Source of the DNA: Hyperoplus lanceolatus
Lineage: Eukaryota > Chordata > Actinopteri > Uranoscopiformes > Ammodytidae
Assembly (NCBI GenBank): GCA_026929865.2
Contig: CM049403.1
Coordinates: 20,308,001 to 20,372,000, forward strand
Reading direction: 5' to 3'
DNA: 64,000 nt
Position numbers and translations under genes: made by a program. Of the stretch, positions 1 through 12,400 are shown one piece after another (the first letter of the stretch is position 1; the number at the start of each line of letters is the position of its first letter). The notes beneath the pieces are model-generated. The model was not told the DNA's origin, searched no databases, and saw only the letters and a list, made by a program, of their open reading frames with translations.

Positions 1-1848
1 ATCACAGCCAGACATGACGGAGGGCGGGTCAGGAGGAGAGTATAAAAGAGGCAGATGTTAAAGGCAACAAGGCAGGAGGAGGCATGTATGCCAGGAAGCC
101 GATATCCTGGGAACACACACACACACACACCACTCCCTAATCCTGTTTGGACGCATCCCGTTTCTCCAAGAGGCCAGCAGTGTGCTTTAAAACTTTTCAA
201 TGTCTTAACTAAAGGCTCCAACAGACAAGACTGTATAATCAATCTGAAATAATTTATGAAATGATGAGATGAAATAAAATGAAATGAAAGATGAAATGAC
301 AGGCAACTCAAATTTGAAGAAAGTGTTTATTTCATGTTGACATGAAGATGAAGTTTAAATAATAGCAGGCAGATGTAAAATCAACTAAAATAATAAATAA
401 CACATTCATTCGGACACATGTCTACCATACTTCCTTTTGCAAAAGCCTAAATAACAAAATAACTTAAGAACAATCCTATAGGCAGTGTGACACCAGGTCA
501 ATGTTTCCTCTGAGCTGGAGGACCAATCTACATGTACATGAAACTTACACTACTTCTGCGAATTTCAAGCTTAAGTAGTGATTGGGTGGAACCAAAACAG
601 ACTCTGCTGGCTCAGGGGGAACACGTGTAACAGACAACTTTTACATTATGTCCAAGCTGAAATGAATGACCAAAGTTGAACTTTTAAGAGTTGTACATCA
701 CGTTGGCATCATCAGCCATTCCCAAGGCCAAGGCGAAAGTGCTACAAACTCATGTGCTCAGAGACAGTACAGCTACAGTAAGCCACTGACGACAGCTTCA
801 ATATCATTGAGCTTAACACGCCAGCACCTGTGAAATCAAAGCCACCACCGAAAGCAGTCCAACACCCAATAGCTGCCATGTATCTACTCTCCACCAGTTC
901 TGCAACTGTGCAAAAATAGCAGGACCATAACCAAGAAACACCAACACCACTATTGTGCAAGGAGCTCTTTGCCAAGTGGGAACAGAACAAGAAAATGTCT
1001 AAGAAACCAGACAGATAAAAGGTTGTGAAATGTTTGAAGAGGGAAGCAGATACAGAAAAGCAAGACTGTACAATTAATCTGAAAATGTTAAAACATTTCT
1101 TGGAATAGCTTGGGCATTTGGGAAGGCCATTTGGGAAACAGACAGTGCCATTGTCCAATATGTCAAGTAGCTAAATATGAAGCTAGAGCCAGGAGGAAGT
1201 CAGCCAAGAGTCCAACTGTAATTTAACATGTTTTTATACTTTGTTTTTTTGTAAGGATTACCAAAACATAGCATTCTGAGCTTTAGCGGTGCAAACAGGA
1301 AGAATTTCAGTCTTTATGCTAAACTAACCAGCTTCTGGCTCTAGTTTGATATTTACCATAAAGAAGTGACAGGTGTATTAATCTTAATCTATTTCCAACA
1401 AAGCAAATATTTGCATATTTCCTATAGCATTAAACCGTTCCTTTAATTTTACTAAATTACTAAAATACAGTTATACAGTGGGTACAGTTTATTGTAAACA
1501 TAACTGCCGAGAAGTTGTTAAAAAGATGCACCTACAACCAAGTATTTAAAATCTGCAGGCTAAACATGCTGCTAAAACATGTAGAGAGGAAAAGTAGAAC
1601 CTCCGTAAACCTCCATATACTTTTGCTTGACATTATTAAACTTAAACCCTCAGCTAACTTATCAGTCAGTATCTTGACAAATACAAGAGACTGTTTTCTC
1701 TGGCAGATCAATCAAATACTGACCTTTCGTCACTTAATGTCGTCTAACCTGGCTGATTCTAATCTGACTTGAGATCAGGTTCTCCAATTGTTTGGGATTT
1801 AAGGACACAGCATTTCTTAGCTTTTTGCAACTTGAAGTACTGTCTACA
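1..1848. other. downstream flank of rubcn, no gene recognised
   Basis: AT-rich sequence with only short open frames. The frame at 742-1158 on the minus strand has no recognisable motif. A minus-strand AATAAA (positions 1493-1488) could end a transcript coming from the frame at 1849. I searched here for the missing last Rubicon zinc-binding exon (Cys-x-Ala-Cys-aromatic-His, Cys-Pro-Arg-Cys) and did not see it; it may lie before base 1 of the window. Confidence 0.5.
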
Positions 1849-2921
1849 TTAGCCTTCATCAGTCTCTGGACTCTCTTCACCCTCTGCCTTGCTCTCCTTT
1901 TCAGTCCCTTCCCTCATCTTCCCGCCCCTGGTGACTCTCCTGGCTTTGCGAGTTTTACGACCTCTCCAGTTTGTCCTGGTTATGACGGATGGCTCTCCTT
2001 GGCCTCCCTCCTCCGCATCTATTTCCCTTTTTCCGTCACTCTCCCCACTTCTATCCTGCTCCCCCGCGCTCCTCCCTCTGGAGAGAACGGCCAATTTTAA
2101 AAGTGTCAATTTGCCGACATTTTCCACAACGGATGTTTCTAGGTCAGTTGCTTCAGTTTGGCCTTTGTTGGAAATTTTACCATCTTCCTCCGCTACCTCT
2201 ACCCTCTCCAAAGATCTTTTCACTGACTCTTCCACTTTCACTTCTGTTTTCCCTTCAGCCGTTCTCTGTCTATTTGTGAAACCCTTTGCGAGGCTCGCTA
2301 GGCCTGACAGCATCCAGCCTCTTTTACTCTCTTGCCCTACCTCATCTAGACTTTCCATGCTGCTGCCTGATTCAATGTCACTCCTTTCTCTTTTTGAGAT
2401 GCTCTTCTTCAGCCTGTCTAAGTGAAGAACATTTGATAGGTTGACCATATCCCTTTTTCTATGCCCATTTCCACATTCCTTACTATTCATCTTTTCTTTG
2501 CTATACAGCTCCCCATGTTGAACATTTCCTCCCTCTGCTCCTCCTTCATTTGTCTCCTCCTCCTCCCTCTCTGACTCCGTTCCTCCCGTCAGCTCCTGCT
2601 CTCCCTCGTTGCCTTTACTCGAGGAGAAAGCTTTCGCCAGTTTTCCAGGAACGAAAGCGTGAAATATCCCCCCTCTATACCGTCTCTCCTCTGCTGTGTC
2701 AAGCCTTTCACGATCTGCACTCTGTACGGCCTGACCCACGTCTAGATTTAAATGCTCCCCCTCCCCCTCCCCTCCCTCCCCCTCTCTCCGGTCTCTAGAC
2801 AGGGCTCGCGCCAGCCTACGTGGATGGGAGATCTTCCAGTCTCTCCAGGACAGTGTAACAGAGGGGCGGTGGGAGGGGGCTCTCGTGCCACCCAGGCCTG
2901 CCACCTGCAGAGAGGGCTCAC
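1849..2921 (-). other. 357-codon open frame continuing from the last recognised rubcn exon (alternative C terminus or retained intron)
   Basis: The frame of the exon ending KCQRCE stays open past a good donor (CGAAG|GTGAGC at 2922/2921) down to a stop at 1849. If read through, Rubicon would be about 1269 aa. The extension is charged and disordered, rich in Glu, Arg, Gly and Ser. It carries a recurring short motif of the form L-x-K/R-x-hydrophobic-S/T-x-x-[50 protein letters not shown] and [11 protein letters not shown], separated by acidic linkers. It ends in a basic cluster and a final acidic stretch. A possible AATAAA lies about 355 nt downstream (1493-1488). Caution: this strand is purine-rich here, which lowers stop frequency, and the opposite strand is also open over about 530 nt. 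I recognise no homologue. It could be a real isoform tail, the exon of another transcript, or chance. Confidence 0.45.
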
Positions 2922-3353
2922 CTTCGCAGCGCTGGCACTTGTTCAGCTGGAAGGGGAAGATGATGTCTTTGTCGTTGCCGCAGAACTCGCACACAAAGCC
3001 CTTCGCCTGGCACAGCTGGAGAGGAGTGGACAGATGTTTCCATTAAAATTGGGATAATTGGTGACATGACAACAGCTCGCTACCACAGCCCACTTCACGT
3101 CTGTTTTATCACTGGAATAAATTATCTGTATAAGCACTCCATGTTATAAAAAAATAACAATGATAAGATAAGAGATGGGCCATTGTTCACTTACCACACA
3201 GCCAGCTACGTGCAAGGTACCAAGTTTAAGCAGCTCTTTCATGCGGGGAGCCATTTCCCCGTTGCGCACCGCAGTGAGGTCATTGAGGGAGAAGAGGTGA
3301 AGGTCCTCGGTCAGATGACCAGGCAAGCTGTCGAACTGGTCCAGTACCCTGAG

Positions 3354-3408
<55 letters not shown>

Positions 3409-6400
3409 GGGATTTCAGTATTTGCAGTGAAGATACTTTTATACACAAAGATTTTGAAATGATTGCGAAACTTTAAAAGAAAAACATACACACAGTGTAA
3501 GAGCCATTGACCCTCTTTCTTGTTTGTTTGTAAATGCACTACTTGACCGCCAGGCGGCGGGACCGTACCGGATGTATAGGTTACTAATTAGGCATAGCAG
3601 ACGCCAGCCGTGCTTGCATATCGGGAGGCAAAATAGTTTTCGACCGTGCTAAGGGAGCTAACAGGTCAACAGTGTATTAAGTTGAATGTTCAAGTCGTAC
3701 TTTAAGTATATGTAAATAAACCATGCATTATGAACTACTGGAAAGAGTGGACATTTCGTACGTTAACCAAACTGTTAACTAGAGGCTATAGGCACGCGTC
3801 AGAACAAACAACCGACATGCAACGTAGTAACTTACTGGAAAGCCGCTACACACAGAAATAAAAAAACAAAAACATCTTACTCTTTAGCAAAGCGACAGGT
3901 CTTGAAGAGGTTTTTCATGTGAAACAGCTGCACCCGCAGAACCTACAACAATGACACAATGGGAATATTATTATCTTGATACATTTACATCCACTGACAA
4001 ACACACAGTCTAATACATGGCTGAAGGATCAGGAAAGCCTTTTCCAGAAGTTACAGCATCTGCGCTGTAGCAATGTTTGATATTTAGTGTCCCCGTCAGC
4101 TGAATGAGAAGGACAAGTTTCATATTTTCCCTCTTTCTATTTGCCAGTAGGTCCGAGCACCTTTAAAAACAACTCTGTACCAAATGATCAATCAATGAAA
4201 ATGTTTAATGCTCTCACCCTTTATTCAGGATACACACACTGTTATTATGCGTGTTAATATAATGTTAACATCTCATGCACAAAATCTAAATAACATAATA
4301 TTACACATTTAATATAATTAGCCTGACTCTTGTTTGAAAAATAGCATTGTGGTTTTTAGACTATCAAGCAAAAGTGCTTGAAACTGGTCATCACGGGGGC
4401 GGGGGGTTTCAGTAGTTACTGGTCAAAACTTGTCACAGCCAAATTTGTAGTTCTCAGTATGTTCTAACTTCCCACCCGCTGCTGCCTGCGTGCTCACCCT
4501 GACGGCCTCCAGAGCTTTGTTCTTCTTGTACAGGCCACTGTTGATGTCGTTGGGGTTGAACAGCGGGTCTCCAGCGATCTTGCTCAGCAGGTCCCGGGCA
4601 AAGTTGCTGACATAGTACTTGCTGAAGTCCCACTTCCTCAGCACTCGGCCGGGAACCACCGCCTGGGTGTTCTCATGGCAGCACTGGCAGAAGTAGCGAC
4701 CAAGGTATTCACAGTAACGCAGTCGCTTGATATAACCTGGTGTTTAGACAGGCAGCAGAAAACACCAGTGGGTTAGGAGAAAGAATTTAGAATGACGTTG
4801 TTTCTTAGAACAAAAAGTAAAAAATTATCTCTACATAAAAATAATATAGTGTAATATACGTAGTTACACCTGTTAAATCAGGTAAAATACAAAAAACTTC
4901 ATTATCTGCTTTTACAGAAGTATTTCTGGGATTTGAAGGTCATACCTGGGTCTATGCGGGTGCCACAGCCAGCGCAGCGGTAGTTCTGTTTAGCCACAAC
5001 TATCTTCCTCCTAATAGACAAAGAAAATGTGTAAGTATCGTACATTTTATTTCTTTGCACTTTACTTTAGTATTACCATGTAAACATATAGTCAATGATC
5101 AAATTCCCTCGAGATTTTTCTCTACTTATGACATCAATTGCAGTATGTCCGTCCTGGGAGAGGGATCCCTTACTTTGTCGACTCTCCCTGAGATTTCTTT
5201 AAAAAAATGTAATCCCGGTGAAGGGTTTTTTACTGGGAGTTTTTTTCTCAGCCGAGCTAAGGGTGTAAGGGCAGGGTGTCATATTGTATATCATATTGTA
5301 TGGAATGTAAAGCCCACTGAGACAAATGTCTATTTGTGATATTGGGCAATACAAATAAAACTGATTTGATTTGATTTGATTTGATTCTTACTTTTATTAA
5401 AAGGGAACGTACAGATTTAGAAATGATGAACTGGGTCAAGGACGGTCTATGATCATTATTAAATAACACAAACAGTTTTATGTCAAAACCACCTACTTAG
5501 AAATACAACCATATTTCAGAGCTCAAAACATCTCACATTACAGCGATTTATGATGGCCTTTCGCTTTTGCTAGTTTGTGTATATGAGAATCAGAAAATAA
5601 GTATTAAAAACTATTTCAAATTTAATTCAAGATGATATTTAGTTTTTGAACCAGAAAAGTACTGCCTTTAGGATTTAAACTCCTGCAGGTTCACCGGAAC
5701 AATTCTGCTGTAATAAGCATTTCATTAGCCAATACCAGAGCTCCATTGTGTGTACGCATCCTGAAAAAACTAACAACAACAAGTGAATGGCGGATTAAAC
5801 AAAATAAAAGTTATTGAGGGCAGGTAAACCCTGGTGTGGACTGACTTGGGAGCGGGATGAATGTTGAAGATGATCTGCGGTCGAGGCGGCGCCCACTCCA
5901 GGTTGCCTCGGACACGAATCCTCAGCTTGTAGATGTCTGCATGTTCACCGTCATCAGGCGAGATGGGCAGGGAGTCAGGGATGGGCAGCAGCTAGGAGAG
6001 AGCAAAGAAGGGGTGAGTGAGTGAGTGAGTGAGTGAGTGAGTGAGTGAGTGAGTGAGTGAGTGAGAGTGAGTGAGTGAGTGAGTGAGTGAGGTCAAAGTA
6101 GAGTTGTGTAGCGAGGAGAACGGGGGCCTCTACGGATTCTCTTTTTTGCATAGGAAATGTCCTTTCCTAACGAGATGACTCGGAAGTACTCGGCAGATAG
6201 GTGGTTTGAATTCTCAAAATGCTTAGGAAAGGAGCCTCGATGCATCCTTTAACCCTCCTTTAGCATAGGTTACTCCTGACCAACCTATGCGAAAGGAAAG
6301 GAGATAGTGGTTAAAGCAACAGGCCACCGCCGGAGTTTACCGACTCTACACAAATAGGAACAAGAGGTAAAACGGAAGAGAAGAGATAAGAGGAAGATTT

Positions 6401-9400
6401 AACTCGGCTAAAACAAAATACCCCCCCCCCCCATAAAGATAATAAAGAACTCATAAAAGACCAACATCATAATAGTTATTTTCGTAGCACATCATTTACA
6501 CCATAAGAAAATAAAATGCCAACTTCACATTTAATGAAGATTACTGGGGGCAATTAATTTCAACATCAACATAAGTGTAGACTCTTTCTTTCACATGTGA
6601 ATTGGGATTCAAGTGGCATTAACCCATTGATGACTATGGCAATCTAGGATGCATTTCCTTAATGCCTGAGGGTTTTCTGAAAAAATAGTACGAATTGTCA
6701 AGTCTACCAAAACCTTAATATCTAAGCCTGTGTAGCACATAGAAACATGAAATAAAATACATTTAAAAGTTAAGGTTCACAGATTTTATTTAAACATGCT
6801 CCCTTAGCGCTTACAAACCAACAAATATTTCTAAAAATCGTCAAAATTAGATTAATTAGAAAATTATTAAATATTGTTAATAAATAGATGCAATGTGTTG
6901 TGTGATTTTCGTCAGTAGTCTATAGTAGACCTTGATTCTGCGCACCAAACGCCACTAACTGTTCCGTCGTCGACATAGCCGGCGTATTTTTATTATTATT
7001 TTGTTTTATTTTTTTATTTTTTATTTTTTTGATTGACGTGATTTTCGGCAAACCACACAACTTTTGGGTGGTCACGTGGTCTTAAAAAAATCAACAGAAC
7101 CCACCTCTTGTGTATTTGAACCAATGACAGTGCATTCTATGCTGGGAATGCCATGAAAATTAGATAAAGTAATAATGCTGCGCGATGCAGCATCAGGCAG
7201 GAGAGCCAATGTGGCATCGCGCAGCAGCCGTCATCAATGGGTTAAATATTCCCCTTGGCCAAGTCCAATCTAAGTGATTTTCATTCTGTTGGCGACAACC
7301 TCATTAAAATCAATATGAAAAGAACGCATGGATCAAACGAGCGCTTGTTGTAGTCCCTTTTCGGAAAATAGTGTTGTTTCACGCTAGAGACTCACGTCGC
7401 GCAATGACGTCGGTTAGGAAAAGTGGAGTCGAATTCATTTGAAACAGTGCTGTCTTTTCCTATGCTCGAAAGGAGGCACCTTACATCTCTCCTTAACCCC
7501 GATGACGTTTAGGGTGAAGGCATAGGAAAGGGGGCTTAAAGGTTAGGAGATTAGAATATTCTTAGAGGCCCCAGGTATTCTGCTAAAACCTTCACTTCAG
7601 TCAGATGGTGTACCTTCTGTGGAGCGTCGTGTTCTGGGACCAGCCATTCCAGCTCCGACGCTGCAGGAAGCTGCATGCCCTCAAACTGCCGGAGCAGACC
7701 CATGGCTACTGACTCAGCAGAGTTAGACTGGAGGAAGGATGGAGAGCTGAAAAATACACAAAGAAAGACAGAATATATTTTGAAAACACTCTTTTTTTCT
7801 GCTTGAAGCTAATTCACAAATTCACAAAATAAAAAATTGGAAACTTGCTAATTTCTATTTGTTTTTTAGATGAAAGTCACAGGTGAAGTCTTTCACCAAT
7901 GCGTTATTAATTTCTGGGTATGTTAAGTGAGTAAACCTAATGTACTGTCCATATTTCACTCCAAAGAGACCAAAGCAATGTGGCTATGCTACTTACATGG
8001 ACTCTGAGCTGAGAAAAGACCTGCCGCTGGAGCTTACGCTGCGCTTAATGTCTGCATCTGGAAAACACAGCAATAGTAAAATAAAAGAGATTGAACCACT
8101 TAGGAGCAGTGTAAGCAGTGCAGTAGACCTTTAGATCCACCGGCCGTTGATACTTTTACAGATTTAATGATTTGTAGAATTTGAAATAACTGCAGATGGA
8201 GGAATTTGTCCTAACAGTAACAGGGTGGATGGTGGAAAACAAACTCTCCTTGAAGATACTGAAGTACATGGTTGATATTGACTGTCTTTAAAATAACACA
8301 TTGCTTTGATTGAATTCAAGCATGTTTTAGATTCAATTAAGGGGGTAGCATGCAGGATCGCCAGAAGGATTCAAAGAAAACAAAAAGCATTTAAGCAAAG
8401 CCATTAAGCAGAATAGGTTTGGTAGCAGCAAATATCAACATTTTTGTTTATTCAAATAAAATAGTGGTTCGATTCGGAGCCCTTCTGATTCACAGTCAGG
8501 CAACGTTCTTATGAAGCATTTAAGAGCTGGATGAGCAAGTTAGTTGCAGCTGCTGCAGGGTTTTAAACAAATGAGTCTGATTAATCTCTAAATCAGCAAT
8601 AACAGTTTGCAAACACAAATTCAGACTATTGCAAAGGGATGATATTTCAGTGGCACACGTCAAAAAGCAGTTGGTGAGCTGTGTTTGAGATTAAGAGGAA
8701 TATTGAATCTCTGACATTGGGCAAGACATTTTTTTTCCTTCCTTCGCATAATCAATACCAAAATTACCACAAGCAAATGGACACTAAGGGGGGTTTCGCC
8801 AATTGTGAGAAATGAAGTTAGTAAATGCTAATCTAAAGAGTTTCCTTGGTGCCAATATCTTGACAGAACTGGAGCTTTCAGAGGGCATCCAACAATCATT
8901 AAAAACTTGGTTGTGGCGGTCAAACAGGTAGAACATGTTAGCATGGGACACGTACACAGAGATATTTACTGCCACAGAACTATCAATTTGTATTTTCCCC
9001 TGATCCAGTATCAAAATGCAATCACGCTTGATTTAAGTTTAGTTAATTTCTTCTAGATTATTATGATTAGTTTTACTGATTTTGTTTAAATCTTACAGGA
9101 TGCAATTAAGCATAAATAATTTGGGATTATATAAGGCTGGACATATGCATTCATTATTAGTTTCAATGATCTTAAACAGTCCAATATAAACTATAAAAGG
9201 CATTACAACCGATTTGCAGAATATTGCCATAACCAAAATCCGAAGCAATATCTGGTCATACAGTAGTGTGCCACTGATTAAATCATCATTTGCCATCACA
9301 AATAAAGCATACCAGTTTTGGAAAGAGAGACAAATACTATTTCACCTAACAGGAATAAAAAGGTGGAAGGGTGTGTGAGCAGCAGCAATCACACCTCAGT

Positions 9401-12400
9401 CTCACTGGAATTGCATTGGATATAATGAATAATGGGGTAGATTGAGAGATGAATGACTGAATGAACTAATTAATGAATAATCCCTGTAGTCACAGTTGTC
9501 CTGTTTTAACTCGCTCATCTCCTCCCATGAGCTTCTCTCAACGTTATCAGCCACAGGCACATTTTTCCTACCGCAGCACCGAAGCACTGAGCAACAAGCA
9601 CCAATTCAAAACAGGCAAGTAAGTGCACAATTCAGCTTAAGTTTGGATGCAGCTGACTCGACTCCCAAACTGAAAATTGCAGTGCTCCCTGCCCTGTTTA
9701 GATGGATTTCTTAGTAGGATTCCAAGGAGCAAGACGAAAAAAAAAATTAACTTTTCTACTTTTATAACATTCTACCAACAACTGAACAAAAAAAGGGAAA
9801 TAATGTGTAATTGCCAGCTGATCAACTGCCTAATACAAATTAATTTAACTGAAGTAGTTGGCCTCTTGCACATCAGCACAGCAAACATACAGGCCTGGAT
9901 GGTTTTCTACCTATCTTTTATCCATCCTACTGATGATTTCTGTACAAAATGATGTACATTTCCATACTGATGATTTCTGTACAAAATGATGTACATTTCC
10001 ATTTAACAGGTACTTCCAGACCCTCCTTTTGGGCCAACGGGTACTATAAAATAAATCATAAAATTCACCCAAAACCAAATGCTGACTGATACTGCATGAC
10101 CTCAAGTGCATCTACATATAGTTATGCAGAATCAGAAGTGAAAATCAGCCCATGCATTTACCAAAACAAAAAGAAGCGTACACACCCTTTTAACAAAGTG
10201 AATTTGTCGATTCCTAAACTGTCTTTGATAAGAGTTGTGTAAACTGGAAGATTAAAAATGAATCAATCAGTATGATTTAAAAAAGACAAAACAATAAGCT
10301 ATAAACTGTATATGGCCTGTTAATGCCATCCAGTTGAGCAGGAAGGATTAAGGGCAGAAATTCTCAGTTTGGAGTGGAGCCATCAGCTTCCTCTCCACAG
10401 TAAACAGCCTGTGTGTGTGTGTGTGTGGCTGTGGAGCCTGGCCCCGCCTGTCTAGCTGCCTGCAGATACCTGAGAAGAGTGAGGCCAGTGACAGGGAGAG
10501 GCCGTTCTGAGACACCGCCAGCAGGGACTGACCCTCGCAGCCATCTGAGAGACAAAAACTAGCACTCAGCACAACCGTCACCACAAGCACAAACATTTAT
10601 CACTCCACAGAGCTGTACGTCGGTGTCACAGGCAAACATATAGTGAACCGCACCGAAACACTACATGTGGGGATCATGCAGTTTTACAGCCCCTAGAGAT
10701 AAAAAAAAAACATTGCATGCTCTCACCGCATTACTGAGAAGTGCAGTTGCACACAAACACAGGCAAACAAATTAACACAACTGATATATAAAGAAACATG
10801 CAAATATGAGATCCCACAACCCAGGATAAAGTATCAAAGCAAAACATGATCAGATTTTTTTGCATGATTAGATTAGAAAACAGAATTTGACATCTATTCA
10901 ATTAAGTTGGAGGAAAATGTTTCAGAATGACTTAGTGAACTCTTCCTGCAGTACACCAAGCTTTTTCAGACCGAACACACCCTATCAAGTTATCACAAAC
11001 ATAAATCCTGGATTTGCAGAGTGTAAGGTGACGGTCTGTATTCATAGTAACACTAATAAAAATATTTGACAGTTCAAATAACTGCAGGCTATCATACTGC
11101 GACTTTTGCACTGTCATGTTTATGGTACATGGTCAAATGTGACATGCTTGGTGAGCAAGATGAAGCGACTGAGATAATGAGGTTGTGAATTATGACTGGA
11201 ACAGACACAAATTCATTCACACGGACTACTGTATTGATGGATTTGTCAGATGATTCCTTCACGTTTCAGATGTAATAATAACTATGGAACAAGTATCTAA
11301 CTAATTGTACATTTCTGAGAGTCAACACCAGACGCAAAAAAAGATGCTAGCGGAACAAACGACTGCCCTTTTGCAAATCTTTTCTGTATGTTCCCTCATT
11401 CCCTCTCTCTACCTCGTAGTTCGCACTCCTCCACTTCCTCGGCCGAGTCGGAGTCGGACAGGCCATGGCAGGAATCCTGGGAGCTTCTTCTGGAGCATCC
11501 GCTGTCAGTGGAGTGGAAAGCTGCAGGACAGAGATCAAAAGTCAAAAACTTCCCATCAGAACATCACAGATCCAAGAATGACCCGTATGAGGAGGAATGT
11601 ATAGAAATATCAAAACAGTTCAATTTTAATTTATTAATGGATTGTCTAGTCTAATGGACGTTCCGATACATTAATGGACAAAGCTTGGTTTGGAAGTACT
11701 TTGTCTGCAAAGTGGATGTAAATTATGGTTGAAATATGGCAGGGCAATCATCAATGAAAGAGGAAAAACAATCCCTTTATTACTCCCACTAGGCAGAAAT
11801 TAAATTTGACTGCAACATGGTGTAACTGTACAGGTGACTTCTCTTCCATTTATCAGCTTCCCACTGCTACTGTTATCTTACTGTGCTGGGAGCTGGTGCA
11901 GGGCGGCACGCGGCTGCGTCGGATCTGCTGCCTCCGTAAGCGGATCTTCTGTTTGAGCTGCTGAATCTCAGAGTCGCTGTCCACCTCCTCCTCGCCGTAC
12001 TCCTGCTGACGTCGCAGGTTATACTTCATCAGCTCGATGGCAGCAATGAGGGACTCTGAAATGCTAAAATGAGCGTTCTCCTGCAGAGCACAGAGAAACT
12101 TATGAATCAATCGGAGAAGGAGACTCGTTTTTATCTATTCAGTAATGTGACTAAGTTCCAACACCTTAATCTACAGAATTGTAGTACAGAGCACCAACAC
12201 TCATCTGAGCTAGTCATGAGATGCACTGACCTTCTCCAGGTCAGCACAGCTGCCAAAGTCCTGCTCCGACAGGTAGCTGATGAGGCTCTGACCCTCTGAA
12301 GGCTTCCTGAACATCCCATCTGGTACATTGCTGTTCTGGGACCCATCTGAAGACACCAAAATACATGGACAGAAAAAGTTCATGACACCAAAAAACAGAC

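Noticed and set aside
742-1158. 138-codon minus-strand open frame
   Set aside because: No domain, no splice or start context, hydrophobic/Ser-rich shadow of AT-rich DNA; not conserved with anything I recognise.
1889-2425. 178-codon plus-strand frame opposite the rubcn extension
   Set aside because: Pro/Ser/Leu-rich mirror of the purine-rich opposite strand; low T/A content removes stops on both strands.
3144-3539. Cys/Val repeat protein on the minus strand
   Set aside because: Produced by reading the AC microsatellite through an intron; only 3195-3348 is real coding.
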